Assembly: GCA_914767715.1 (NCBI GenBank)
Contig: OU612066.1
Span: 935,001-999,000, forward strand
Source: Membranipora membranacea
Taxonomy: Eukaryota; Bryozoa; Gymnolaemata; Cheilostomatida; Membraniporidae
Reading direction: 5' to 3'
Length of the DNA: 64,000 nt
Part shown: positions 38,942 to 50,138 of the stretch, in pieces
Layout of the letters: the number at the start of each line of letters is the position of its first letter
How positions within the stretch are numbered: position 1 is the first letter of the stretch
Made by a program: the position numbers and the translations under genes
Notes under the pieces: model-generated
The model's input: the letters and a program-made list of their open reading frames with translations, nothing else
The model's database searches: none
Told to the model about the DNA's origin: nothing

Positions 38942-40213
38942 TCAAACCCCCAAAAGGTACTTGTTGAACGAGGCTATGCCATTGCTCAACAAGGACCTCT
39001 CTCCTCGCTTGTTGTTGGTCTTAATAATTTTAAGTTTGTTGGATCTAGTGTTGTACTCATGGTTTGTTTTCATATTTAAAATATCTTGAATTGGATATGA
39101 TTTTAATAAAAGTTTTGAAGTTCTGTATTCAAAAAGCATTGGCAATGGCATGATTTTAAGTTTTTCAAAATGACTAGAAATGTGACCCCCTATTCCGATT
39201 CCCTTAATGATTCGCAGAGCAATTTTTTGTAGAGTCTTTATTGGTCGCAGTTGGCTATCACTTGCGTGGCCCCAGAACTCTAATCTGTATATCAAATGAG
39301 GATAGAAAAAGCTGTAATATATGTCAACCATTGACTTTTGGTCAATGGCTGGGCGGAGTGCTCGCATCATCATCAGAGTTAAATTTAATTTCTTTTATAG
39401 GCTTTTAAAATGCTCATGGAAAGTTATGTTGGATTTAACTCAAGTTCTAAAAATTTGGTGGTTCCTTTTTCTTTTGAAATAGAGTTCCCGAATTCAAGCT
39501 TGTAATCTTCTGGTTTAAAACAATTTGTTTGGGGCTTGAAAAAGGACTTGAAAGGTTTTCTCATAGTTCATAGCAAGACGGTTGGTGATACACCATTCAT
39601 TAATCAAAGGTAAATTTCCTTTCATAACTTCAGGATCAGTACTAAAAATATTTGTGTCATCAGCAAAAAATATACAATTTAGATCAGGTGCTGCATTCAA
39701 AAGGTCATTGATATAAATTAAAAATAAAAGTGGCCCGAGAACTGAACCCCGGGGAAAACCAATCTTAACTGGCAATGAACCTGACTCAACATCATTTACC
39801 AAGACAAACTGATTTTTGTTTAAAAGATAATTTTCTAAAAGTCTACAAGAGGAAAAGGAAAATCCGAAAAATTTCTGTTAACTGATAAGCATGCCGTAAT
39901 TTGTTGTATCAAAAGCTTTTGAAATATCTAAAAACACACCCTGGGTGATGCCTTTATCATAAAACTTGTTGTAAAGTTGTTCCATTATAATATTGATTGC
40001 GTCTATTGTACTGCGCTTTGATCTAAAGCCAAATTGGTAATTTGTGAGTAAGTATTTACACTCCAGATACTCTCTGATTTGCATTGAACGGAGTTTTTCT
40101 AAAACTTTTGATGTCGAATTTAAAATTGAAATGGGTCTGTAGTTATTCCTGCCAATACCCCTTAAAGACCCCTGCCTTGTTCTCACAGTAAACTCTTGAT
40201 GAGTTTGAGACAA
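38942..40213 (-). mobile_element. LINE reverse transcriptase remnant (jockey/CR1-like), disabled
   Basis: On the minus strand three collinear segments share one frame. 40213-39878 has NYRPISILNSTSKVLEK, QFGFRSKRSTIDAI and FLDISKAFDTTNY (early palm/fingers motifs). 39802-39515 has GSVLGPLLFLIYINDL and the catalytic FADDT. 39373-38942 has FFYPHLIYRLEFWGH and the C-terminal tail. They are separated by stop codons, including a TAA at 39878-39880, so the element is dead. The endonuclease domain is missing (5' truncated). A more decayed relative lies at 43030-43690. Confidence 0.9.
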
Positions 40214-40354
40214 AACTTTTGCACCACACAGTCAAAATTATTCGTAGATAAATATATACACACTTTTAATGCTTTCAAGGATCACAACTAATGATTGTGG
40301 TACGGAGTTTTTAATATCTCACTCAAAGTCTGAGTATATTCTGAGTATATATGA

Positions 40355-40422
40355 TTGATCTCTGTATAGTGCCTGGAAGCCTTATCAGGTAACCAAAGCG
40401 GTTCATCAGAATCACAGGCCTC
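40355..40422 (+). repeat. Dispersed repeat, copy 2 of 2
   Basis: Partner of 1799-1866. Here the left GTGCCTGGAAGCCT can also pair imperfectly (11 of 14) with AGGCCTCTGGGCAC at about 40418-40431, so this copy may form a hairpin. Confidence 0.6.
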
Positions 40423-40948
40423 TGGGCACAATGTTAAATCCGCTAAAACCTCCAACCCAATCTGACCTGTATGCCGGAGGAATCAGTCTGCGGACACTCA
40501 GTATCATAGTTATACTAAAGTTAATATTGAATGTTGAACTTATTGTTACCCACATTAGAGTTATCTTGTCTGAATGAAAGAGCCGACAACGCTTTTGAAC
40601 ACAGGATAATTTGAAAATTTAAACTTAATCTATGTCACAAAAGATATAAATGAATTCTGCTGTATATGCTTACTCAACAGTGTTTCACATTAATTCAACC
40701 TTTGATTCTCAAATTCGTTATCATCACTACTACTATCGCAATGTTGCATCAATGTAGCCACTTGATATGAGCGCTGTTGCTTAATTATTGCGTCCTGTGC
40801 AGTATTGTCATTTGATCAGTAATTCAAAACTATGATCTCAATGAGTTCATGTCAATGTGCGTACTACGTTTCTTGCAGTATTTCAAAATAATGCTTTCTA
40901 CAATTCCAAGGTCAAATGAGTATAACCACTTGATCTAGTCTAAGTGCT

Positions 40949-40990
40949 CAGACTCCAAGGCGCAGGTAACTCCCTGCGCCTTGGACTCTG
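40949..40990. repeat. 17-bp near-perfect palindrome with 8-nt loop
   Basis: CAGACTCCAAGGCGCAG (40949-40965), loop GTAACTCC, then CTGCGCCTTGGACTCTG (40974-40990). Sixteen of 17 pairs match. It is GC-rich in an AT-rich setting, so a stable hairpin is expected in RNA or single-stranded DNA. Confidence 0.85.
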
Positions 40991-41075
40991 TGGAAATATA
41001 CTGGTGAATGATTTTTAGGATGAAATATCTGTCATATAAAATGTTTGTATGTCATATAAAATGATTTTTCAGCTA

Positions 41076-41500
41076 TCAGTTAGGGAGCCAATCTTGAAAA
41101 AAAGATCTTTGTTTGTCTACAACGGCTGTCTTCCAGGCTTCCTGGATTATCTCATGAAGAGCTATTGGCAGTTTATGACTGCCTCTCTTAATGACTTCAA
41201 GATAGGTAGCATCAGAACCTGATTGCTTCCCTTCACATAGCATCTCTGCAGCCTCTTTGATGTCTTCAATCTCAGGAAATTTTTCCATCCAGTTTTGTGC
41301 AGGAAATTGTCTCAGATCTGCGATAGCGTTCTTGTTTATCTCAGGAGCCTCATTTAAAAGACTGCTGAAGTGCTCTGTCCATCTGGAAACTTCACACTCT
41401 GGTAGAAGCCTTTCACATCATTTGTGTCTATGAGAACTTGAAGCTCCACTGACTTTGCCTGCCACCGGTCATTTTTAAGATCTGCATCTGCTTGTGAGCT
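41076..41500 (-). mobile_element. RTE-clade LINE fragment (endonuclease-RT linker and first RT motif)
   Basis: Minus-strand reading gives ADLKNDRWQAKSVELQ, then NDVKGFYQ, then after a frame change SRWTEHFSSLLNEAPEIN, then IEDIKEAAEML and GKQSGSDATYLEVIK. This order (W-x-x-KA-x-E-x-Q, D-x-K-x-FY, RW-x-EHF-x-x-LLN, E-x-x-x-A...GK-x-G-D) is that of RTE elements (family knowledge). It stops before the catalytic motifs. At least one frameshift is present. Confidence 0.75.
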
Positions 41501-42372
41501 TTCTGCTGGCTATTTTAAATTTGGCTTTTTTAGATCGAGTATTTCTGGACAGCATGTTTGTCCTGGCCCGGTCTGACTGATGTACCGCCCTCGGCATTAG
41601 TTAGGATATATATATATATATATATTATACTTTTTATATGTTAATCATGCTGTATATAAACCGATGCACATACTGTTTGAGGGGATTCCGGAGTGCGCTG
41701 GTTATTATTAACCATTTTAAATTGAGTAAATAGACCGTTTTTATTTCTAGATTAAATACTTTTTATTGGGTACATTTTTATGTGTTAAGACTCTGTCTCT
41801 TATTATACAAATAATTAAACTGGAATCATCGCTGCAATTCAACTTGAGTATTTAATTTAGTTAGGAGTATCAATAATGAGAAACATGTAAGAAATCACCA
41901 TCACTCAATACTTGGTGCGCCCTGCGCTGGCCGTGCTACTTGATTAAAGGTGGAACGGTCCCACCATCATTAAGGGTGCCTACCCACTACAAGCGCTGCA
42001 ATGTCTGTGTCATACTTCACAAGCTCTTGCGATATTATTGCACTTTTTCTTTCTTCCTACATTCTGTCGATTGAGCATTGTTCTCATGTTCCAGGATGCA
42101 AACTTTAGTTTAGTGGTAATTTGGACCTTCTCATCTGGGCGACGTCCTGCAGTATGTGTTTCTTTTCTTTTGAAGATTCATGGTTCATTTGGATTTGCTG
42201 ACAATACTTTTTAGGATAAATTGGGGTTTGTCAATTGCCAAAGTATCCCATTTAAGTGCGCAGAGCAAGCAAGGATATACCAAAACGAGCTTAGTAGTTC
42301 AGTAGTGGCAGTGACCGATCATGTATAGGAGCATGAATTGTAGCCTATCCCGCTCTCGCAGATTGTCACCTC

Positions 42373-42615
42373 TCACGATGTATTTCTGTCTGGGTGATCA
42401 TTCCATAGATCCTCAATGCTGTTAGCCTGGAAATCACCAGTTACAAGTGGTGACGACGGGAGGTTAGCATGAAGTCTTAACTGGTGATAACTTCTTATCA
42501 GTACATCATCATCTTCAGTCCTTGGTACACGAGTCCGTAGTGTTTTGTTATAGCTATAGGTTCCAGTATCCACCACCACCTGTGGGCACACAATAGGTCC
42601 GGAAATACACTGCAA
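42373..42615 (-). mobile_element. Possible LINE endonuclease fragment
   Basis: An 80-codon minus-strand frame contains DDVLIRSYHQLRLHANLPSS followed by PLVTGDFQANSIEDLW. The block V-x-GDF-x-x-x-x-I-x-x-W after a leucine-rich helix is typical of the apurinic-type endonuclease of CR1/L2-like elements (family knowledge), with Gln in place of the usual Asn of GDFN. It is short and isolated, so a chance open frame is not excluded. Confidence 0.35.
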
Positions 42616-43029
42616 TTTCTTTCTTTCTTTTTTGTTTTTTTTGGTTCCTGAGTCAAGTCAAAAAATGAAATTCAGACACAAATAATGACAACAATAAAAA
42701 TAGTGCAGCGGTATAGTCATGCAGTCAAGGACTAGCGTGGTCACCATTCGATTAATCTAGTATAGAGCTACTGCCCGCCCTAGCACTTAGGCAGGCCAAT
42801 CACTCTGACTTTGGAATATATGACCAGACACAAGAGCAGAAGACAATGTTTTAGGAAGACATGACGGCTCTGTTGCCTCCTCACCCATGAGCTATGCATT
42901 CCGGAGATTAACTCCAGCGGTAAGCAGTGACCGTTCCCCTTGCAATTGGTGGCTCTCTCAGGTTGGAATACTTATTCGAGCAACTGCAGGCATGGGGGGT
43001 GGGTCTTTCAATGTCTAGTTTCTAGTGAA

Positions 43030-43690
43030 AAATGGCTTTGTTAAAATCGATTAAAAATCTGTATTTAAAAGAGCATATTGCTAGGCATTAATTGTAATTC
43101 TTCAAAATATGTAGTGCCTTGGCCCTGAGGGAGAATCTGCAGCGTGCCCATGAAACTTGATCCCATAGAGGAGGTGAGGGTAGAAAAATGCAAAATAAAG
43201 ACTGATCATGGTTTTTTTTATCTAAATACAGTCTAGCACAACGTATCAGGAGCAAAATAAAATTGAATTCTTGACAAAATTATGAATCTTGAAATAATAA
43301 ATTATGACACTTGAATGTTATGGCGTTATCAAGGTGAATTCCTGGAAATTTTGTGGGCAGCTTTGACCAATTGGTTGATTCTCATTTTTTGAAGGTTTTA
43401 AGGATCTATAACAATTCAATAATATTTTTGTTGTCAACCTTTTTTTTTATTTTTTATAATGGCACTTTTGAACACATTTTCTTGATAAAGATGCCAAAAG
43501 TATTAAAAAAAGAAATTTGGCACAGTTTTCTTTTGAGTTTTGAATTAAATTTGCAGAGTCTTTGTATAATTAAAAACCAATCTAATTGGAGCCACCAATT
43601 GTCACTGTGTTTCTAAAAAGTTTGCAATAAGGTAGGTTCTGTACTAAAATTTTGGTATCTTCTGCGAATATAATGAATAGAGCAGGCATA
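43030..43690 (-). mobile_element. Decayed LINE remnant related to 38942-40213
   Basis: Minus-strand translation yields LFIIFAEDTKILV (the catalytic FADDT with one Asp lost), later FAFFYPHLLYGIKFHGHAAD, and then degraded YFEELQLMPSNMLF. These line up in order with FADDT, FFYPHLIYRLEFWGHASD and HFEKLKIMPLPMLFEY of the remnant at 38942-40213. Frames shift repeatedly and the sequence starts only at the catalytic motif, so it is a heavily truncated copy of the same family. It abuts the plus-strand LINE at about 43697 head to head. Confidence 0.65.
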
Positions 43691-43696
43691 ATACAG

Positions 43697-45275
43697 AGTG
43701 GAAAAAACCTTAGTAATTCCAATCTTCAAAAGTGGCAAGAAAAGTTTGCCAAATAATTATAGACCAAATTTCGCTATTGCCAATATTAAGTAAAGTCCTA
43801 GAAAAGATAATAAATTACCAAATTCGTGATTACCTGGAAACTAATGGTTTCAGAAATGGAACATCCACTGATCAAATTTTGACTCAACTAGTCAACAAAT
43901 TTTTTTCCCTGCTGTCAAAGCAGGAGTCAAAATTTGTCACAGTTTCTGCACTTGATATCCGTAAAGCTTTTGATTGCGTAAACCATAAGATCCTTGCCAG
44001 TAAACTGTTAACGAAATTCAATTTCCACTCTAATGCGTCAAATTTAATTAAAAATTATCTTTCAAGTCGAGAGCAGGCCATGAAAGTTAATGGTTGTGTA
44101 TCTGAATGCAGTCGAGTTATAACTGGTGTGCCGCAGGGGTCTGTACTTGGACCCCTCCTGTTTATCATGTTTATTAACGATCTGATGGAGCTCAAAAATT
44201 GTTATCTATATGCTGATGACTGCCTACTAGTCACCAGTGGGGAAAACCCAGACATTTCCACAAAACTTATGGAAAAAAGCATTCATCAAGCATCCAGTCG
44301 GTACAGTGAAAATTGCCTTGTTCTAAACAGCGGTAAAACGGATGTCATGACCATTTCTAATAAACGTAACATCAAACCTCTGGAACTTAAATTTGACAAT
44401 CTCATTTTCAAACAATCTGACAAAATTAAGTACTTAGGTGTGATTCTTGATAACAAATTAAATTTTAAATCTCATACCAAGCAAAATTAAACAAAAACTT
44501 TATCCAATAGTCACCAACTTTCAACGTAATAGAAAATTCCTGACACCTAAATTAGCTAAGCTTTGGTACATTGGACTTATACGTTCTAATCTGGAATACA
44601 GCTCTCCTGTTTTATTTACCACAAACGACTATGTCAAAAAAGAATTTTTTAAAATTGAGAATAGATGTTTGAAAATTATAGACTATAAGTGTTCTAAAGA
44701 TAATACTCGAAAGACCTACAACATCCCTGTTTTATCTTTGCGTTTCGAATATTTGTATCTGCTGACGTTTTATAAAATTGTTAATAGTTTAATCCCAATA
44801 ATTGATACCAATCTGCTCCCTGAGAAATTAACTAGTGAAACTCGGCTTGTTAAAAGTTCTGGTTTTAGACTATCCAAGGAAAATTTTAGATTTGCTTTAG
44901 CTAATTTCGGTGCTCAGAAGTTTAACCAATTACCCAATCATGTTAAGCTGAGTCAATCACTTGCTACATTCAAAAATGCCACTCGGAGCCACGTCCTCAA
45001 ACTCCTCAATTAATGAGTCAGTTCTTATCATTTCATTTTAGCCTACTGCTACATTGTTCTAACTTTTCTCTTCCTAGCTATTGTGTATTAACTTGTGTAA
45101 TGTGTTACTGCTAATTAATGCCTGCGTGTACGTTGTAATTTTACCTGTCATTGTTCTTGATTTTTAGTTACATGTCTTTTTAATTCTACACCATATTTTT
45201 ATCAATTTTTCTGTTTTCTGGGTACAAGTCCTAAGGACTTATTCTTCTCCAGAATAAACATGGAATATATATATC
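43697..45275 (+). mobile_element. LINE (jockey/CR1-like) reverse transcriptase, 5' truncated, disabled
   Basis: Begins with VIPIFKSGKK and NNYRP, frameshifts near 43765, then runs open through SLLPILSKVLEKIINYQIRD, NGTSTDQI, ALDIRKAFDCVNHKI, GVPQGSVLGPLLFIMFIND and catalytic YADDCLL to KIKYLGVILDNKLNFKSH (about 44475). It shifts frame again; the C-terminal tail at 44580-45013 has LEYSSPVLF and KFNQLPNHVKLSQSLATFKN. The 3' UTR ends with a TTATTCT/AGAATAA hairpin at 45239-45257 and a short AT run, a plausible template-recognition end. The endonuclease is absent. Confidence 0.9.
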
Positions 45276-45317
45276 ATGCTAGCAGATCAATTTGTGTAAT
45301 TTTTTCGTCTTTCAGGG

Positions 45318-46408
45318 TTGTTTGCTAGTTGTCTTCTTTCTGCCCTGCTTTTTCTGCTTGAAGGAAGAACACTGTGCTCCGGATTTTGCATTGTAACTTC
45401 AAAGAGAGCAGATGTTCAGGTTTATCACTTCAATCAATTTCGTTCCAATTTTGTAACCCGTTAATTTTGTTCGCTAACGAGTAATGGTCTAGTTGTGACT
45501 GTTATTGATGAGCTACGTTACCCATGCATTTTTGGTATAGGAATGCATCCAACAATGGGCAAGTGGTCAGCTAAAACATAAGTTAGAATCATTGATACAT
45601 AATCATATAGAATGGTTCAGTCTCAGAGTTGTAGTGGTATGCCATCAGTGATAGCTCAGTGTTAGAGTCGTCTGACCTGGGTATGAGCCCTCACCAGGTG
45701 CACTGTTTGTCTTCACAATTCAAATCTGAAGTTGGGCATAAGGAATTATTATTATCAAACTTTTGCCCAATGCTGGCTCAGTTCAGTTCTGCAGATTAGG
45801 TTCAGTTACATGTCCAGTCAATTAGTTTTCTTTTGAAGAATCTCTTCTGAATGGAACAGTTTGAAAACTAAAGATTGTTGTATTGAGCTCCGAAGAAATT
45901 GAAGACAGCCTAGTGTGCAGAGAGCCCTCTGAGTTAGTGACTGTTATAATTGAAACTGGTCCCAGCTGATTATAGCCTCGTGACTCACAAGATTGGCATA
46001 CCAATACAATATTGATACTGTACCATACCAATACAACACTGATACTGTACCATACCAATTCAATACTGATACTGTACCATACCAATACAACACTGATACT
46101 GTACCATACCAATACAATACTGATACTGTACCATACCAATACAACACTGATACTGTACCATACCAATAAAATACTGATCAGATGTTTTAGCTGACCACTT
46201 GCCCGTTGTCTAACACATCCCTATACCAAAATGAGTTTGATTGAAACTTACCAATATTCCTTTCTTCATCTTTCATACAGCCAATATCCAATCTTCAGGA
46301 AAATGCGCGGGAGCCTCATAATGACGCTTTAAAATTAGGGTCCAGCCTCAGCTTTATTTTCAGTGGCACACTATCAGCCAGCAGTCCGTGCAAGCACGTC
46401 AGTCAAGG
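45318..46408 (+). CDS. Two phase-compatible exon-like segments, unidentified gene
   Basis: 45318-45420 lies between TTTTTCGTCTTTCAG and GTTTAT. Its open frame starts with a hydrophobic run (LFASCLLSALLFLLEG) and ends in phase 0. 46280-46408 lies between CTTTCATACAG and GTATAT and is open in phase 0 (PISNLQENAREPHNDALKLG). The frames join cleanly into a ~77-residue stretch with one probable membrane segment. The intervening 859 nt hold a TIR-bounded element. No start, stop or family is recognised, and any upstream exon would have to lie beyond the LINE cluster. Chance co-occurrence of splice-like words cannot be excluded. Confidence 0.3.
45645..45712 (+). other. Weak tRNA-like promoter pair (possible decayed SINE head)
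   Basis: TGATAGCTCAGTGTTAGAG resembles a box A region, and GGGTATGAGCCC about 20 bp later is a poor box B (about 7 of 11 consensus positions). This could be a degenerate tRNA-derived SINE head or chance. Confidence 0.3.
45997..46177 (+). repeat. 27-bp minisatellite, ~6.7 copies
   Basis: Unit TACCATACCAATACAACACTGATACTG. Units with ACAACACT largely alternate with ACAATACT or a near variant, hinting at a 54-bp dimer. Open frames on both strands through this block are artefacts of a unit length divisible by three. Confidence 0.95.
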
Positions 46409-48949
46409 TATATCATTTTTAGTTCCTGGCGTGCGATGATCTATTTCTATTTGATAAAACAACTATAACATTTAAACACTTGTAATCAGGACTTATCTAT
46501 AACAGCAGTCCATTACTATCTACTGTAGGATTCTATATCCTCTATGTATATACACGTAAGTTGACTATTAATTTTCATGCATTTTTATATCTCCAATTTC
46601 TCACAATTGATTTATTTTTGCTGGTTATTATAACTATTCAACCTTTCCTAATTCAATCGTCAGAACAGACTAAATTTTTAATTCCATAGTCTGGTAGATG
46701 AAACCATTGCGCTCAAAATACTCAATTAATCAAGTGTAGGATTGTCTGGGAAATTTTCCATATATAAGTCAAAATAATAAGATCAGCATCAAGTACTCAA
46801 GAGTTAAGTGTTTTTGAATAAATTTCCTAAATTCAGTTTTGCTAACTTGTTTACTGGCACCTTGCCATCAATCTATTCATAGCCACATGCATAACAACAG
46901 AGCTAATCAGACTTCTAACCCAATGTACTTTATAGCCAAACACCCTTTCCAAAAGCAGTTTTAAACAACTGTTACAAACATTGCTACACAAAACAACTCG
47001 GACACACAATTCCTTTCTTCCGTGAGTTGTCACATTATTGCAATGAAGATGAATTCCTAATTTTATCTATGTTATCAACACTTGTTTTTTGCTTTTTAAT
47101 TATAAATCTAAATGTTCAAAATTGTTTTTCAAGCTTAATAAAAGATTTGTGGTCGGGCAAGACTTTTCATGGAATCCGAGTTTCAATTAGTAATACTCTG
47201 AAAATCTTCAAGTCATAAAGGCTTGTAACACTCCCTGGTATCAAAGATTGCCAATAATTGAACGCATGAACGCACCTTTTGAAAGAGGTAGTATCAGTGT
47301 ATATCTTATTTCATTTCACTCTTGATATAAAAACTCTGTGATAGAGAACTCATCTTATAATATCAACTCTCTCCTGGAAAAGGTGAAAGAGGTATGTGTT
47401 CATTACTAGTACTTGACATATTATTTTACTTTTACAGAGTGTTTCAATCATAGCAGCTCATCATTTAAAAACTTATTGATTTGATCAGATTTGAATTTCT
47501 ACCATGAATGCCATTTCCATCATGTTTTATATTATGTATATTATGTATACAAACCCGAAAAGAACTAATAGCACATAATCAATATTTTAATTAATTCTAA
47601 TATCAAAATTGTTAAGTTACAGTGTTCATGGTATTTCAGGTATTACCTATTTGTTGGTGGGAAACAAAACAAAAGGACACTATGCTATTCTATGCTATTC
47701 TATGCTATGTATGCAGTGCACAATAAATCTGGGGAGGGAGGCAATTAATCTTCGTATTATAAGCAGGATTTGATTGAGTGATTGAGGAGCTATAAAAATG
47801 TATGTAGTGTATATACTAATATAGTGTACATACTGATTGAATTGACTGTGTCTCGGGAGGAAAATCACTGATTTGCGCAGGAGAGAAAACTGACAAAATG
47901 TGACGATCTGGTCACACAGTGAAGTTACGACTTTTCAAAGTGAGACCTCGCGAATTTCCATTCACTAGCCTTACTTCGGGCGATATGATGTCACTAATAT
48001 ATATTTTACTTATAAGTTTACCGTTGGTAACTTCGGACTCTTTTATTTTCAACAAAAGTTAATGAAACCAGCTGAAATCTAACGTACCTTGTGACAAACC
48101 ATTGTCAATTATGTGGCGGGCTACCTATTTGTCTACAGGTAATTATAGTTGTATTATTGAGCACATGCCTAAATTTTGATGCTAGAGATAGTTTATCAAA
48201 TTTCATATAAAAAAATCAAAGTATGGTATGGTGTGGCGCAAAATACCAAGGGACTCAGACACTATGATGGTCCATAAATATCACGATAGCGCTGATTAGT
48301 CCATATCGGACCTAATGTAATTGATAAAATTAAAATATATCTAGGCAGTGGGAAGCTGTTGCAGCATCTAGAAGTAACGTCGTAACATAGATTATGAAAC
48401 CACTGTCACTGCAATTAACTGTTGGCTGTTTCTATATTGACCGCTTCCATTTGTTTGGCTGCCATAGTATGCGTTGGTCAGAAATGGTTTACCGAATAAA
48501 AAAATGCCACAAAAACACAGGCTTTTTTAAAACTAAAATAATTTGGAGAAATAGGCCTAGATCCTGTGATTCTAGTTTAGTGAAGGTTTCAGTTCTTGGT
48601 TTGGCTAAGATTGTGTTGGCTAAATGTGTAGGATACATAATATACCTAAATATAAAAAGCTTTTGATCAAAAAGTACGTCGAAAAGATTTGTTGGCTTCA
48701 AATTTAGCAATGGAATATAAAAAATAATCAGTCTGTATCATTCTTTTGCAAACTTTGTGTCACCGTCACTGTCACCGGTTGAGGACTGTCAAAATTCAGC
48801 TTTAACAGAGGCCAACAGTCTATCCTGCAACAGTTTGTCGGAATCAATCCCGTTCACAACCGGTTAAAAAGTACCCACAGCTAATTTGATTTTCATAAAA
48901 GCTGTGAAGTGCTAGTGTCAAAATTCATGTTAATCCTTAGTTGAGGTCT
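46409..48949. other. Intergenic or intronic, no gene recognised
   Basis: No protein similarity seen. A short TATGCTATTC triplet repeat lies at about 47680-47710. Confidence 0.4.
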
Positions 48950-49057
48950 GTTTATGATAATACAGAGGGTGGGCTGCCCTTAAAGAGGGACGCAAGTTGA
49001 CCGAAGTCCTCGTACTGAAAGTGTGATACATCCTAGAAGACTAGAATGCATCCTAGA
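48950..49057 (-). repeat. Dispersed repeat, partner of 15817-15923
   Basis: Reverse complement aligns at about 85% by eye with 15817-15923, including TCATAAACA beyond the AGGGCAGCCCA block. On this strand it lies downstream of the U2-like motif at 49148-49163, with about 90 bp between. Confidence 0.7.
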
Positions 49058-49147
49058 GGTTGGGCCATAGAGGACCTCCTAATCATGGGTGTGCGGCAAG
49101 CTGCCAGAAACTGAAACAGGCACTAAGCACCCATTGGCAGTGACACT

Positions 49148-49163
49148 TTGATCTTAGCCAAAC
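49148..49163 (-). other. U2 snRNA 5'-end-like motif
   Basis: The minus strand reads GTTTGGCTAAGATCAA, preceded by ATCACTCAACC and followed by AGTGT. The 5' end of metazoan U2 snRNA contains TTTTGGCTAAGATCAAGTGT (established knowledge). The similarity stops after this block, with no branch-recognition sequence or Sm site downstream, so it is not a U2 gene. It may be a snRNA-derived repeat head or coincidence. Confidence 0.35.
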
Positions 49164-49259
49164 GGTTGAGTGATTATAGTTTTTTAAGTGGTGTTGTCAT
49201 TTTGCTGGCATAACTTTTGATAATCCATGAAGACCTTTGTAGAGTATTCAACTTACATG

Positions 49260-49744
49260 AGATATGCTGAGGTGTCCAGTATTGGTACAACTTCTTTGTC
49301 TTCTCTCATTCTCTTCTCTCCTCTCAGCCAGCGTGATTATTAATGCCTCTTTCCTGCGCATTCCCGGATATAGCCTGAGTTCTTATGCAGCACTCTTATC
49401 TGTCTTTCCCTATTTACAACCTGCAGTCTATAATGCCTTGCACTACATCCTCCTCTCATTCTATATTGTTATTGATAGTCCTTGTTGTGGGTAATATAAC
49501 TGATACCGAAGTTCTGGTAGTAGAAATTTATATAGTGTATAAGTGTTCCTGTCTAATATCCCTTAGACCTTGATTCTAGTGTTCTTCTTACTCGTATATC
49601 CTTCCTGGCTAATACTACGCACTCTTCTATCCTTCCTGGCTAATACTATGCACTCTCTCAGGTCCCTAACTGACCTGTTCCCTTCCTATCTATTCCATTC
49701 CTGTCTAATACTCCTTCTGCTATTCCTCCCTCTCAACGCAAATG
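49260..49744. other. Pyrimidine-rich stretch with short repeats
   Basis: CT-rich plus strand with a ~30-bp direct duplication (CTTCCTGGCTAATACT at about 49600 and 49630) and recurring TCCTGTCTAATA words. No gene recognised. It lies immediately downstream, on the minus strand, of the retroelement tail at 49745-50092 and could be its 3' flank or LTR, which I cannot confirm. Confidence 0.35.
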
Positions 49745-50092
49745 ATTCTAGTACCACACATAATCAGGGTTTTTGACCTTCTTAGCGTTTCTTGTACTTG
49801 GTGGCCTAGGGGCACTTGGCTGGATGTTTCGTTCTATCTCTATTCTCCCTTGATCTCGGTTGTCGTCCTCATCTGCTGGACTCTCCTCACCTCCTTCTAT
49901 GTCATCCTTCGGCAATATTCGTATTCTCACAAGTCTTTTGTCTGTCTCAATCCAGTGGCTATCGGGCTCTTCGGCCTTGTATTTCACAGTGCCTCTCTTG
50001 CCCTTGTCCGCGTGACTAATTTTAACCCATACTGTCTGACCCTCTTGTAAATCTGCGAAATCTGAAGCTCCTCCGAACTTGAAGAGATGTGC
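49745..50092 (-). mobile_element. Retroelement polyprotein C-terminal tail (possibly LTR type)
   Basis: About 115 minus-strand codons are open with LQEGQTVWVKISHADKGKRG, then KYKAEEPDSHWIETDKRL, an acidic hydrophilic linker, and a basic end STRNAKKVKNPDYVWY before the stop. Ty3/gypsy-type integrases end in a similar way: a G-x-x-VWV entry, a small beta-barrel, then a proline-rich tail closing with a basic R-x-x-x-PDY (family knowledge). No catalytic part is present. The assignment rests on this tail alone. Confidence 0.4.
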
Positions 50093-50138
50093 ACCACTTT
50101 AGGTTAACATGATTCTTGGAGGGTAAATAATCCCCAGG

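Larger units (their letters stand above)
45528..46233. mobile_element. TIR-bounded non-autonomous element with internal arrays
   Basis: 45528-45579 matches the reverse complement of 46182-46233. Both contain TTTGGTATAGG and the 19-bp core CAAGTGGTCAGCTAAAACA, preceded by AATGGG on the left and AACGGG on the right. Total length is about 706 bp. Inside are a tRNA-like stretch and a 27-bp minisatellite. No transposase is encoded. Target duplication is unclear. It sits between the two exon-like segments above, in what would be an intron. Confidence 0.75.

Noticed and set aside
45822-46194. Repetitive open frames on both strands (YWYGTVSV-like)
   Set aside because: They come from the 27-bp minisatellite, whose length is divisible by three.
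49141-49175. U2 snRNA gene
   Set aside because: Only about 20 bp at the 5' end agree; the branch-site recognition region, Sm site and 3' stem-loops are absent.
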